Assembly: GCA_016713645.1 (NCBI GenBank)
Contig: JADJOU010000001.1
Location: forward strand, 186,001 to 250,000
Source: Bacteroidota bacterium
Lineage (GTDB): Bacteria > Bacteroidota > Bacteroidia > Chitinophagales > JADJOU01
Direction of reading: 5' to 3'
Length of the DNA: 64,000 nt
Shown: positions 55,104-63,869 of the stretch, in pieces
Layout: each line of letters starts with the position of its first letter
How positions within the stretch are numbered: position 1 is the stretch's first letter
Program-made: the position numbers and the translations under genes
The notes under the pieces: generated by a model
The model's database searches: none
What the model was told of the DNA's origin: nothing
The model's input: the letters and a program-made list of their open reading frames with translations, nothing else

Positions 55104-56364
55104 TTAACGCACTACTAAGACTCTTCCCGTAGCAATAGTTGCATGATTTCCCTCTAAGAAATAGGCATACATTCCCTCTGGCAAGTCGCCCACTTGAATC
55201 GTAAATCTATCTGCATTTGAAACGCTGACTTCTTTAGCAATATCTCCAGTAATGCTGTATAATTTAACATTGATACTAGCCATATTTTCTGGCAAGACAA
55301 AATTAATTTGTTCTGAAGCTGGCTGAGGGTATGTGCTCACAGCTATTTTATTATAGCTCGGTGTTGAAACTCCCAAATTCACTTTTACCTTTACTTTTTT
55401 ATCACACCCTACAATAGAAATCCCCTTATCCTCTGTTCCAACCCAACACTCACAGGTTGAAGAAACACAATTGATTGAGGTAATTCTATCGCTGACCAAT
55501 CCGTCTTTGCTTGTCAATCTGGTGAAAGTACCTCCTGAATAAAAAGCAACTCCAGAATCTCTTGTACCAATCCATACAGTACCTAAAGAATCCTTCTCAA
55601 CAGCAGTTACATCATTCGATGGCAAACCATTTGCTTTATTAAAACCCGTACAAGTCAATCCAGAACAATCGCTGAATCCTTTATCAGTCCCTAAATAATA
55701 ATTGCTTGCACAGTCTGTATTGGCATAAATCGCTTGAATGGTATCACTCTTTACGCCGGCGATGAGGTTATTGATTAGGGTGACATTGTTCAATTCGTCA
55801 ATTTTAATCATCCCCTTATCTGTTGCACAATAGAGATCATTGCAATTCAAATTCTTTCTATGCAATTTCAATATGCGGTTAGAAGACATACTTGGGAAAT
55901 ACTCTTTTTTGTACACTTTCGTCAATTTCAACATCGTATCGTATTCAACCACACCACTATCTTCCGTTGCAAAAAATATTTTATTGCCCTTGCCAACTGC
56001 GATGTCATTGATCTTTGAATCTGGCAAATTAGGCACGGTATCCCATATACCAGCGTGTAAGTATGCTACCCCTTTATTGGTAGCCATAAAGGAATGCAAT
56101 ACGCCACTAATCACTCTAAAATCGATTGCTCTCAATGAGTCCGATTTCAAGGAAGAATTCGCTTTTACTAAACATGGTTGATGTCTTAGTTGTTGGGTCA
56201 TATAAAATACAGCCACTCGAAACTAAGCCAATCCAGCGCTTTCCGCTTGGTGCTGCTTCAATGATACTTATTTCATTGGAATTGATGGATTCTATACTAT
56301 TCGAACTCTGTGCGAGCAGTACTAAAGGAAAAAATGAGAGGATGAGTAATTTTAAATGTTTCAT
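55104..56364 (-). CDS. Beta-propeller T9SS-sorted protein, copy 2 (one frameshift)
   Basis: ATG 56364: signal peptide MKHLKLLILSFFPLVLLAQ, then IESINSNEISIIEAAPSGKR. An indel in the AAAA run near 56172 moves the frame into ANSSLKSDSLRAIDF. Reg_prop blades (VWIGTRDSGVAFYSGGTF, CWVGTEDKGISIVG, PNLPDSKINDIAV) are followed by a type A T9SS sorting domain (STYPQPASEQINFVLPENM, VKLYSITGDIAKEVSV, LPEGMYAYFLEG). About 420 residues. Very similar throughout to the 53600-54883 product, including GVAYLHAG.WDT.PNLPDSK. The propellers are likely binding or structural modules outside the cell. A TATATTTG-type -7 box (minus strand, 56391-56398) precedes the start by 27 bp. Confidence 0.8.
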
Positions 56365-56418
56365 AGTTAGGCTATTTGAATTGGTTTTAACAAATATAGA
56401 AACAAAAACAAATAAACC

Positions 56419-58317
56419 CTAAATTATATTTTCAACAAAATACATATCAATTTTGCCTTTGTTTTTAGCGTCCACCTTGCCGCGATAGGAGCAATTAAAG
56501 GAATCTTTGATCAATTCATAGGTCATACCAGAAATGTTTACCTTGCCAGGTACGCCGCTTTGTTCGAGTCTTGCAGCGATATTCACCGTATCTCCCCAAA
56601 TATCATAGGCAAATTTTTTGCGCCCCACAATACCAGAAATCAATGGCCCAGAGTGAATTCCCACCCTAAAATTTATCTGTGGCAATCCCTTCTGCTGAAA
56701 AATATCATTCAATCCATGCAATGCCTCTATAAAGGCCATCCCTGATTTCACCACATCGATGGGATTGGTCGTATTGGGCGTTGGAATTCCACCTGCACAC
56801 ATATAGCAATCACCTATTACCTTAATTTTTCTACCCCATTCGCTTCTACGATATCATCGAATGTTCTAAAACACAAATCGATCGTATCCATCAATTCTTG
56901 CGGCTGAAGCATCTCACTCAACATGGTAAATCCCTTGATATCCGCAAATAAAACAGTGACTAAGTCATAATGCCTTGCGACACTTTTCCCCGTGCTTTTT
57001 AACTCTTCCGCAACTTCCGATGGCAAGATATTGTGGAGCAATTCCTCCGCACGATTCTTTTCCAAATCCAGCGACTCATATGCCTTTTGCAATTCCAGAT
57101 TCTTTGCTTGTTCGACTTCCATTTCGCGCTCCTTCTGCTCCATCTCATAGCGCACAGACATCTGGGCCATTTGCTGACTCGTCTCAATATTTAAGACTTC
57201 ATTTTGCGCAGCAGAAAATTTAGAGAGAAATTCATAGGCCTTTTCATAATTGCATTCTAAGGCAAATATCTTAGAAAGAGCTTCATAAATATCGCGCAAT
57301 TGATATTTGAAATCCTTTTTCCTTTGCGATAGAAAGTGCACTATACAAGAGGCTTTTTGCCTTTTCGTACAGGGCTTGTTCATAATAGATTTCGCTTAGA
57401 TTGATATATGATTCAACTATGCCTTTCTTATCCCCTATTTGCTGTCGAAGTGCCAAAGAGCGCTGCAAAAAATCAATTGCTTCGTCAAATTGTCTTTGGT
57501 GCAAATAAATACTGCCTATATTGTTGAGGCTATTCGATATCCCAGCTGTATCTTGCAATTGAGTCTTGATTTCCAATGCCCGTTGATGATAAAAAAGAGA
57601 TTGCTCATAATCCTCTTTGTCCTTGTATATATTGCCAATATTATTTAACAAAATGGACTCAGAACTAATATTATTCGCATTTTTATGGATAACCAAAGCT
57701 CGATTAAACATTTTCATCGCCTCTTCATAGTTCTTCTGCTCTAAATAAATTACACCAATATTCGTACAAACTGAAGCGATTTTAGAATCAATTTTAAAAT
57801 GCTCATATGGCTTTAAGGCTGATAAATACGATTTCAACGCAGAACTATACGAACCCTTTGAATGATAAATTACGCCAATATTCGCATCAATATCCGCTAC
57901 AGGAATTTCTTCATTAAGTTCTGCTTTTATAATCCTTGCTTCGGTATATTTCTCCAATGCCTGCTTCTGATTGCCTAGATATAAATATACTGTCCCCATT
58001 TTATGATAGGTTGCACCGAGTTTCTCTTTATTCCCCTGCTCTAGAAAATGACGTTGTGCAGATTCATATTGACTCAATGCTTCATCAAATAATCTTTGTT
58101 TCAATTTAGCATTTCCTAAAATGAAATGAGATTCCGCAATAAACTCATGTGAATTTATATCTAAAGCCATTTGATGGGCGTCGAAAGCCAAATAGAGTGC
58201 TTTATCGACATCGACTTCTAAAGCCATCTCTGCTTCATGCACCATATCATTCAGCTTTTTAAGCAATTCATTGGGGAATTGCTCTGATGAGTTTTTATGG
58301 CTATTAATTTCAGGCAT
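56419..58317 (-). CDS. TPR-containing class III adenylate/guanylate cyclase (two frameshifts)
   Basis: ATG 58317 (MPEINSHKNSSEQFPNELLK), no signal peptide, so cytoplasmic. Residues ~20-330 hold about seven tetratricopeptide repeats (e.g. GATYHKMGTVYLYLGNQKQA, ASVCTNIGVIYLEQKNYEEA, SNSLNNIGSIYLHQRQFDEA). An extra A near 57318 shifts the frame to DFKYQLRDIYEALSK. A coiled coil (MEQKEREMEVEQAKNLELQK) leads into the class III cyclase domain: ELLHNILPSEVAEELKS, VTVLFADIKGFTML with the metal-binding Asp, then IGDCYMCAGGIP, FRVGIHSGPLISGIVGRKKF and YDIWGDTVNIAARLEQ. One A is missing in the run at about 56826-56830 (restores VEKIKVIGDCYM). About 634 residues. It makes cAMP or cGMP; the TPRs probably sense a protein partner. 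Confidence 0.87.
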
Positions 58318-58704
58318 TTATTCAATGAAATTTCTTTAATTCGATTCGCGCTTATTTGGTGAATTGTACTATTTCAAGTAAAGCGGTTAATTCAAAACAA
58401 ATGTAACTTTATTCCCCGACTTAACCTCTAACAGTTTGAAAAAAAAGTGATTAATTTCACTCTACGTAAATACGTTTCCGAATTATAGGACCAGCCTTAA
58501 ATCAAGCAATTCAATAAAAAACTGACTCAAATTATTCCTTTACTAAACGATCTATGCAGTATAATGAAGGTTAAATCATAAATTATTAGGTACAAAAGAA
58601 ATGACTTGATATATACCAAATAATTAAATAAATTTGCTTAAGTTTGTCAGAGATTGGATTTTTGTGGTGATTTATTCATTTTTCCATCTCCTAAATTAGC
58701 ATCT
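58318..58704. other. Divergent promoter region
   Basis: 387 bp between the cyclase and the response regulator, AT-rich, without open frames. It holds the plus-strand promoter described at 58606-58636 and must hold the cyclase promoter on the other strand, for which I see no strong box. Confidence 0.5.
58606..58636 (+). promoter_or_regulatory. Putative Bacteroidota promoter of the response regulator/PAP2 operon
   Basis: TTG at 58606-58608 and TAAATTTG at 58629-58636 are 20 bp apart, matching the -33/-7 arrangement (TTG-N19-21-TAnnTTTG). A second -7-like box, TAAGTTTG, overlaps downstream at 58639-58646. The gene starts at 58705, giving a leader of about 60 nt. Confidence 0.5.
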
Positions 58705-59148
58705 ATGTTTCATATCGGACTCATCGAAGACAATCCATCAGAGAAACTGCTCTTTGAAATAGCTGTTGACGAGCTAGAGTTTAGTGAAGATGAAACAATA
58801 TCTATATTTGAAGACGATAAACAATTGCTTGAATATTTAGATAGAAGCGGAAAATTCGACTTATTACTCCTCGATGTAAATATTGGTTCTATTTCTGGGT
58901 TTGACATCCTAAAATTGCTCAAAGGAATGCAGGTGAATTTCCCCATCGTCATGTATTCCAACTCCAACAATCCCGATGACTTAGAGCGCAGCAGAGTGCT
59001 CAAAGCAGAAGCTTATATTCAAAAACCCTACGATTTTGAGCAATTAAAAGATTTGCTTCAAAACTTTCAAGCACATATTAACAACAATACTTTGCTGCCT
59101 TTTCTGCAAAATGAATCTTTTATTAGAAAATACGGCAGAGCGCAATAA
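58705..59148 (+). CDS. Single-domain response regulator receiver protein
   Basis: 147 residues from ATG 58705 (MFHIGLIEDNPSEKLLFEIA). Receiver motifs: acidic pair in LIEDNPSE, phospho-acceptor Asp in DLLLLDVNIGSISGFDILK, and Lys in AYIQKPYDFEQLKDLL. Thr/Ser at MYSNSNNPDD matches the switch residue. There is no output domain; about 20 residues trail the receiver. Such proteins act as phosphate shuttles or protein-protein switches. It is separated by 9 bp from the PAP2 gene and likely co-transcribed. It may pair with one of several kinases elsewhere. Confidence 0.85.
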   Translation: MFHIGLIEDNPSEKLLFEIAVDELEFSEDETISIFEDDKQLLEYLDRSGKFDLLLLDVNIGSISGFDILKLLKGMQVNFPIVMYSNSNNPDDLERSRVLKAEAYIQKPYDFEQLKDLLQNFQAHINNNTLLPFLQNESFIRKYGRAQ

Positions 59149-59157
59149 AACCTGTAT

Positions 59158-59781
59158 ATGAAATTGAGTTTTAAAAATAATACCTTTTTCTACCTCTTAT
59201 ATGGATGTTTTTTAATTATCGGGTTGATTTCCTATCTCCGCATCCCTAAAGGAGCAGAAATAACCTATTGCTACCAGCACTACAATACATACTCTAACCT
59301 ATTTTTTAAAAACATCACCTATTTCGGAGAATTCTATTTCGCGGTAATTTTTGGTATTTATCTCTATTTCAAGCGTCGCAATTTTCTCAATTTCGCCATG
59401 AGTGCATGGATAGGTCAATTATTGCTCAGTAAATTTTTTAAATTATTAATCGACGCGCCAAGGCCATTGACATTTTTCAAAGGTGTATACTCGTTTGATT
59501 TGGTCGATGGAGTGCAACCGCTCTTTCATCAATCCTTGCCCTCAGGACATGCTTCTATGGCATTCTGCACATGCTGTCTAATCAGTTTCTTCGTGAAAGA
59601 TTATATGCTCAAATTTGCCTTGTTTGCGCTTGCCGTTGCGGTGGGAATATCCAGGGTGTATTTGATCTGCCACTTCAAAGAAGATGTCGTCTTAGGCAGT
59701 ATCAATGGGGTGTTCTGTGCGACTATTGCAGTCTATTTCTATAATTATTCAATCTCGAAAAATACCTCGACATTGCATTAA
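59158..59781 (+). CDS. PAP2-superfamily membrane phosphatase
   Basis: 207 residues, intact. The three PAP2 signature blocks are present: KLLIDAPRPLTFF (KX6RP), SLPSGHASMAF (PSGH) and SRVYLICHFKEDVVLG (SRX5HX3D). Five to six hydrophobic helices (residues 10-27, 55-70, 85-95, 130-150, 155-172, 178-198) place it in the inner membrane, with the active site facing the periplasm. Substrates in the family include undecaprenyl pyrophosphate, phosphatidic acid and lipid A phosphates; the neighbourhood does not choose between them. Its last 33 bp overlap the convergent 59749-60132 gene. Confidence 0.9.
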   Translation: MKLSFKNNTFFYLLYGCFLIIGLISYLRIPKGAEITYCYQHYNTYSNLFFKNITYFGEFYFAVIFGIYLYFKRRNFLNFAMSAWIGQLLLSKFFKLLIDAPRPLTFFKGVYSFDLVDGVQPLFHQSLPSGHASMAFCTCCLISFFVKDYMLKFALFALAVAVGISRVYLICHFKEDVVLGSINGVFCATIAVYFYNYSISKNTSTLH

Positions 59782-60132
59782 TTCGACCCAAACCGTCTGG
59801 CTTTGATCGATGCTATTCGCTTCAAAAATATATTCCTTGTCGTAAATCGTATTCCCAATATAATAGGTGACGAAAAAGGAATTATTCAAAACAAAAACTT
59901 CTTCAACAATGGTCTCAAAAGGCACGTGCGTTTTCGGCTCGAGCACTTCAATAAAATGCCTCAAGGTGGAAGAACTCACCCCAGCGGTGTCTGAACCATG
60001 CGAAGTGATCATGATGTTTTTTATTATTTCATTGCTCTGATTTCCAATATGCATCATCCAAGCACCTGTATCGTCTTGAACTGCGATAAGGGCGATGTGA
60101 TTGGCCGGAGGTATGATAATGTCTTTGCGCAT
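59749..60132 (-). CDS. Small conserved hypothetical protein
   Basis: 127 residues, intact, no signal peptide or membrane helix. It is beta-rich (HIALIAVQDDTGAWMMHIGN, NIMITSHGSDTAGVSSSTLR, PKTHVPFETIVEEVFVLNNS, FFVTYYIGNTIYDKEYIFE), suggesting a small beta-sandwich. I do not recognise the family and assign no role. It lies downstream of rplS beyond a terminator, so it needs its own promoter. It overlaps the 3' end of the PAP2 gene in convergent orientation, so readthrough would produce complementary transcripts. Confidence 0.7.
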   Translation of the reverse strand: MRKDIIIPPANHIALIAVQDDTGAWMMHIGNQSNEIIKNIMITSHGSDTAGVSSSTLRHFIEVLEPKTHVPFETIVEEVFVLNNSFFVTYYIGNTIYDKEYIFEANSIDQSQTVWVELMQCRGIFRD

Positions 60133-60141
60133 AGGGCTATA

Positions 60142-60179
60142 TAAAAAAACAAAAGCGATTGAATAATTCCAACCGCTTT
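60142..60179 (-). terminator. Terminator of rplS
   Basis: On the minus strand AAAGCGGTTG and CAATCGCTTT pair over 10 bp with one G-U position, around an 8-nt loop, followed by TGTTTTTTT. It begins 22 bp after the rplS stop codon. Confidence 0.8.
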
Positions 60180-60201
60180 CCTTTATTATCTTATTTGAAT
60201 A

Positions 60202-60569
60202 TTATCCTTCGTTGGAAATAGCCATACGCTTTTCCTTAATTCTCATTGCTTTTCCTTTAAGACCTCTAATGTAGAACAATTTAGCTCTTCTCACTTTACC
60301 AGCCTTATTGAACTCAATTTTCTCAATCAAGGGAGAATTGAAAGGGAAGATACGCTCAACACCTGTTCCATTAGACAATTTTCTCACGGTGAACATCTTT
60401 GTATCACCATTGCCTTTGATATTGATTACATCGCCTTTGAAAACCTGAATACGCTCTTTATTACCCTCAATAATTTTATAGTGTACACTGATATTATCTC
60501 CTGAATTGAAATTCGGGTGATCTTTTTCTGGCTTAATGTCTCTTGTATGTATTTTACGATCGCTTGCAT
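60202..60569 (-). CDS. rplS: 50S ribosomal protein L19 (one frameshift)
   Basis: The true N terminus is MQAIVKYIQETLSQKKDHPN from ATG 60569. One A is missing from the A-run at about 60521-60525 (five instead of six), so the uncorrected frame gives an artificial upstream extension starting at 60627. The body is textbook L19: FNSGDNISVHYKIIEGNKER, IQVFKGDVINIKGNG, FTVRKLSNGTGVERIFPFNS, KIEFNKAGKVRRAKLFYIRG. Restored length about 123 residues. L19 sits at the 30S-50S interface and is essential or nearly so. A shift in it is strong evidence that indels here are errors. It is transcribed alone, with its own terminator. Confidence 0.92.
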
Positions 60570-60605
60570 AATATGTAAATTGAATGCTTTTTAAAATTCG
60601 GACTG

Positions 60606-60613
60606 CAAAAGTA
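60606..60613 (-). promoter_or_regulatory. Putative -7 element of rplS
   Basis: On the minus strand TACTTTTG matches TAnnTTTG and lies 36 bp upstream of the corrected rplS start at 60569. It falls inside the apparent N-terminal extension of the uncorrected frame, which supports the later start. No -33 TTG is at the right distance. Confidence 0.45.
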
Positions 60614-60784
60614 ATATAATTTTCCATTTTCTCACGCTTTTATCAAAAAAAATATTTATTTCGGTCAAAATCCGCAATTTAATTGATTTTTACACCTTTG
60701 AAATATCATCCAAATGCAGTTCAAAAGTGCGCAAATAGCACCCTTTTGTCGAGAATAGGCTTTTAAATTAAAAATGACCAATAT

Positions 60785-61612
60785 ATGAATAATGAAGAAA
60801 AGTCGAGTTGCTGCGCCATACCAGCTGTTAAAAATCTAGACCGCGATTATTGGAACAACCAATATATTGCAGAGACCACCAAATGGGACCTCGGTCAGAT
60901 TTCACCTGCCCTCGCCAACTTTTTTGATGGGCTATCAGACAAAAACAGCAAAATCCTCATTCCCGGCTGCGGAAGTGCCTATGAAGCGCAATATTTACTC
61001 GATAAGGGTTTTACCAATCTCACTTTAATTGATATCGCCCCTCATTTGGTTGCGAGATTGCAAAATCATTTCCAAGGCAATCCCCACATACGCGTCATAG
61101 AAGGGGATTTCTTTGAATTAACAGGAGAATTTGACCTCATCGTCGAGCAAACTTTTTTCTGCGCCCTTCCCCCATCTATGCGACCAAAATATGTCTGGAA
61201 AATGCATCAATTGCTAGCGCCAGAAGGCATGCTCGCAGGATTGCTCTTTCATGTGCAATTTGAACAAAACCCGCCCTATGGTGGCTCGAAAAGTGAATAC
61301 GAAGCCCTATTTAAAGGCGCATTCCAACTTTCAGCATTAAGCGAAACAAGCCTATCAGCAGCACCTAGATTAAATAGCGAATTGTTCTTTAAATTTATTA
61401 AAAACAAAGAAGTCATTGCCAAGCTCTACAAATTCTCGGGAATAACTTGCAATGGCTGCAGAGAGACAGTTTCCAATCACTATGCCTCGATAGAAAATGT
61501 CGTGAATGTCGCCATGAATAATGATTTCAGCGAAGTGCTCATCGTCAGCACTGCCCCCATCGACATCTATATATTGAGAGAAAAATTCAATACGAACCCC
61601 ATTATCACATGA
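60785..61612 (+). CDS. TPMT-family SAM methyltransferase fused to an HMA-like domain
   Basis: 275 residues, intact. Residues ~1-200 are a thiopurine-methyltransferase-type fold: YWNNQYIAETTKWDLGQISP, SAM motif ILIPGCGSAYEAQYLLDKGF, LIDIAP, GDFFELTGEFDLIVEQTFFC, ALPPSMRPKYVWKMHQLLAP. Bacterial members methylate thiols or metalloids (Se, Te). Residues ~207-275 resemble a heavy-metal-associated domain: KLYKFSGITCNGCRETVSNH with the CXXC metal site, then SIENVVNVAMNNDFSEVLIV with ferredoxin-like spacing. The N terminus also has a vicinal Cys pair (KSSCCAIPA). Ordinary TPMT-like proteins stop near residue 200. I infer a metal- or metalloid-handling methyltransferase; that is not proven. Confidence 0.8.
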   Translation: MNNEEKSSCCAIPAVKNLDRDYWNNQYIAETTKWDLGQISPALANFFDGLSDKNSKILIPGCGSAYEAQYLLDKGFTNLTLIDIAPHLVARLQNHFQGNPHIRVIEGDFFELTGEFDLIVEQTFFCALPPSMRPKYVWKMHQLLAPEGMLAGLLFHVQFEQNPPYGGSKSEYEALFKGAFQLSALSETSLSAAPRLNSELFFKFIKNKEVIAKLYKFSGITCNGCRETVSNHYASIENVVNVAMNNDFSEVLIVSTAPIDIYILREKFNTNPIIT

Positions 61613-61659
61613 ACCCTTTCAATAAATAATAAGAATAGCGCTTGAATGGGCAAATAGAA

Positions 61660-62292
61660 ATGACCAAAAAAAGAAATATTATACCGTTTGGAATGGCCGC
61701 GAGATTGGCGTCTTCAATACTTGGGAGGAGTGCGAATCCCATGTCAAGGGCTATCCAAGAGCTGAATACAAATCCTTTCCCACATTGGAAGAAGCAGAAA
61801 ATGCCTTTTTCGATGAATATGAAAATTACAAAAATGTACAGACCAATTCACCCACATTAACAGAAGAAGAATTGAAATTGATAGGCAAACCCATACTAGA
61901 AACCTGGTGCGTAGATGCAGCGATGAGCGGCAGTACAAAGAAAATGGAATACCGAGGGATTGATTTGCTCAAGCGCGAACAGGTATTTCATAGAGGGCCA
62001 TATAGCGATGCCACCAACAATATTGGGGAATTCCTCGCAATTGTGCACGCACTCTCACTGATGAAGGCCAAGGCTAACTATACCCATCTATTCCGATAGC
62101 AAAATCGCCATAGGCTGGGTAAAGCGAAAAAAAGCCAATTCGCAATTGGCTGCCACTGCGCAAAATGCCGAAGTCCTCGATTTAGTAACACGTGCAGAGA
62201 AATGGCTCTCAGAAAACATCTACCCAAATAAAATCCTTAAATGGGAGACACAAGCTTGGGGGGAGAATCCAGCGGATTTTGGGAGAAAATAA
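61660..62292 (+). CDS. Viroplasmin-type ribonuclease H (frameshifted)
   Basis: Restored from ATG 61660: after an indel in the A-run (61666-61672) it reads KYYTVWNGREIGVFNTWEEC, ESHVKGYPRAEYKSFPTLEE, the Caulimovirus viroplasmin/RNase HI N-terminal domain that binds RNA-DNA hybrid. The catalytic RNase H part gives CVDAAMSGSTKKMEYRGI (first Asp), RGPYSDATNNIGEFLAIVHA (Glu), then after an indel near 62092 IPIYSDSKIAIGWVKRKKAN (second Asp), ending WGENPADFGRK (last Asp) at 62292. About 211 residues. It removes RNA from RNA-DNA hybrids in the cytoplasm. All four acidic residues are readable. Confidence 0.85.
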
Positions 62293-62608
62293 TTTTTCGA
62301 TCGCCACTTATTCCTCATTTCATTTTTAAAAATTCCAACTTCTAAAAATAGCATTTGTGCTCTGAGATTTGTATTTTGGGACATAATTGGAATTTGCAAT
62401 TGCCTATTATCGAAGTGAATTGCCCACTTCGAGCTTTTGTAGAGAAAATAAAGAATCTATTGCTATTCTTTCGTTTTGTTCAATAGCCAATGCAAATAGA
62501 ATCGCAATTCCCGGCGCTTTTCCAGTCCATCTAAAAATGTTGATAAATAAATATTGACTTTCATCAATTAATTGCTTTCATTTGCAGAAAATTCTAAAAT
62601 AGTAGATT
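62293..62608. other. Intergenic region without recognisable features
   Basis: AT-rich spacer of about 316 bp between the RNase H and DUF2795 genes. It has no open frame of note, no hairpin with a T-run after 62292 and no clear promoter. A TTTGC near 62580 is only a partial -7 match. Confidence 0.5.
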
Positions 62609-62833
62609 ATGTATTGGACACTCGAATTGGCATCCTATCTTGAAGATGCACCTTGGCCAGCGACAAAGGACGAATTAATAGACTTTGCAATTCGATCTGG
62701 CGCTCCTGTAGAAGTTATTGAAAACTTACAAGAGTTAGAAGATGATGGTGAAGAACTCTATGAAGGCGTAGAAGACATTTGGCCAGATTATCCCACTAAA
62801 GACGACTTCTTCTTCGATGAAGAGGAATATTAA
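62609..62833 (+). CDS. DUF2795 domain protein
   Basis: 74 residues, very acidic. The N-terminal MYWTLELASYLEDAPWPATK and DELIDFAIRSGAPVEVIENL are the DUF2795 signature, and the C-terminal DIWPDYPTKDDFFFDEEEY is the conserved tail of the Bacteroidota form. Length is standard. Function unknown; the fold resembles a small helical module predicted to bind nucleic acid or protein. It is monocistronic, with a terminator directly after it. Confidence 0.88.
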   Translation: MYWTLELASYLEDAPWPATKDELIDFAIRSGAPVEVIENLQELEDDGEELYEGVEDIWPDYPTKDDFFFDEEEY

Positions 62834-62838
62834 TCATT

Positions 62839-62867
62839 ATAGCCCTAATTTTTTAGGGCTATTTTTT
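62839..62867 (+). terminator. Terminator of the DUF2795 gene
   Basis: ATAGCCCTAA and TTAGGGCTAT form a perfect 10-bp stem with a TTTT loop, followed by a T-run. It starts 6 bp after the stop codon. Confidence 0.9.
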
Positions 62868-62964
62868 TATATACTATTTATTCATCTATATTTGAACATT
62901 TCTTAACTTTTATTTGTCTTCTCCTTGGCTAAATTTGCCCAAAATCGACACAAGAATTCATCGT

Positions 62965-63739
62965 ATGAAAAAATACAAAATAGCTATACTGGGAGGAGGA
63001 AATGTTGCTCATCACTTGATTAGACAAGTCACGGGATCTGGACATAAATTGGTTCAGATTTACAATAGAACCCTTTCTACAGCCAAAGATTCCGCCACAG
63101 AGAGCAATGCAAGTCCCATCGATAATTTACAGTCATTGACTCAAGATGCCGATATCTACATCATCTGCGTGAAAGATGAGTCCATAGCAAGCCTCGCAAG
63201 TAAAATTAAACTCAAAGACAAATTAATCGTTCATACATCGGGAACCAGTTAGATGGATTTACTCCGCGATTCGTCCAATCAATACGGTATTTTCTATCCC
63301 CTTCAATCCTTTTCAAAAAATTTGGCCATTGATTTTAGAAGAATTCCCATTTTGATTGAAACAAACGAGGAAAAAGGGATGGAAGCACTCAAGACATTTG
63401 CCAATTCTATCTCTGATACTGTTGTGGAGATGAAAGAAGCTGAGCGAGTGCATATTCATATCGCAGGTGTCTTTGTCAATAATTTTGTCAACCACTTGTT
63501 TAGTCTTTCTGATGATTACCTTTCGAAGAATAATATGGACTTTAACCTGCTCAAACCGCTTATCCTGCAAACGGTTGAAAAATTAAACTTTTGGGAAACC
63601 CGCTGAAATGCAAACAGGACCAGCAAAGAGAAACGATATAAAAACCATCGAAAGCCATCTCAAAGTTCTTGAAAATGAAAAGAACTTACACGAGATTTAT
63701 GATGTGATGACGAAGAGTATCTTGAAGAGTTTAGCTTAA
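62965..63739 (+). CDS. Rossmann-fold / DUF2520 protein (in-frame TAG plus one frameshift)
   Basis: ATG 62965: MKKYKIAILGGGNVAHHLIR, an NAD(P)-binding Rossmann motif (GGGNVA). A TAG at 63250-63252 interrupts HTSGTS-stop-MDLLRDSSNQYGIFYPLQSF; the frame is unchanged, and relatives carry a small residue there, so TCG to TAG by one C-to-A change is a simple explanation. The DUF2520 domain follows (ETNEEKGMEALKTFANSISD, GVFVNNFVNHLFSLSDDYLS). An indel in TTTTGGG near 63590 restores GNPAEMQTGPAKRNDIKTIE and the end KSILKSLA at 63739. About 258 residues. Members resemble pyrroline-carboxylate and prephenate dehydrogenases; the reaction is unknown. Confidence 0.8.
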
Positions 63740-63802
63740 TAAACGAGCATTTATTTTTCTTGCAATTTTCTATTTATATAAGCATCTTCCCACCATTTTA
63801 GC

Positions 63803-63810
63803 TATTTTTG
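63803..63810 (+). promoter_or_regulatory. Putative -7 element of the Crp/Fnr-type gene
   Basis: TATTTTTG matches TAnnTTTG, 59 bp before ATG 63870. Only one element is recognisable. Confidence 0.3.
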
Positions 63811-63869
63811 GTATCGCACTTCCCCTTGGAAGAAATCAACCGCCCGATTTATTGAGATAAACCAATTCC

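Noticed and set aside
60570..60627. N-terminal extension of L19 (MENYITFAVRILKS...)
   Set aside because: It arises from one missing A. Correcting it gives the normal L19 start at 60569, and a -7 promoter box lies inside the extension.
10952..63252. Reassignment of TAA/TAG as sense codons
   Set aside because: TAA and TAG end many intact genes here followed by terminators, and only four genes have an internal stop.
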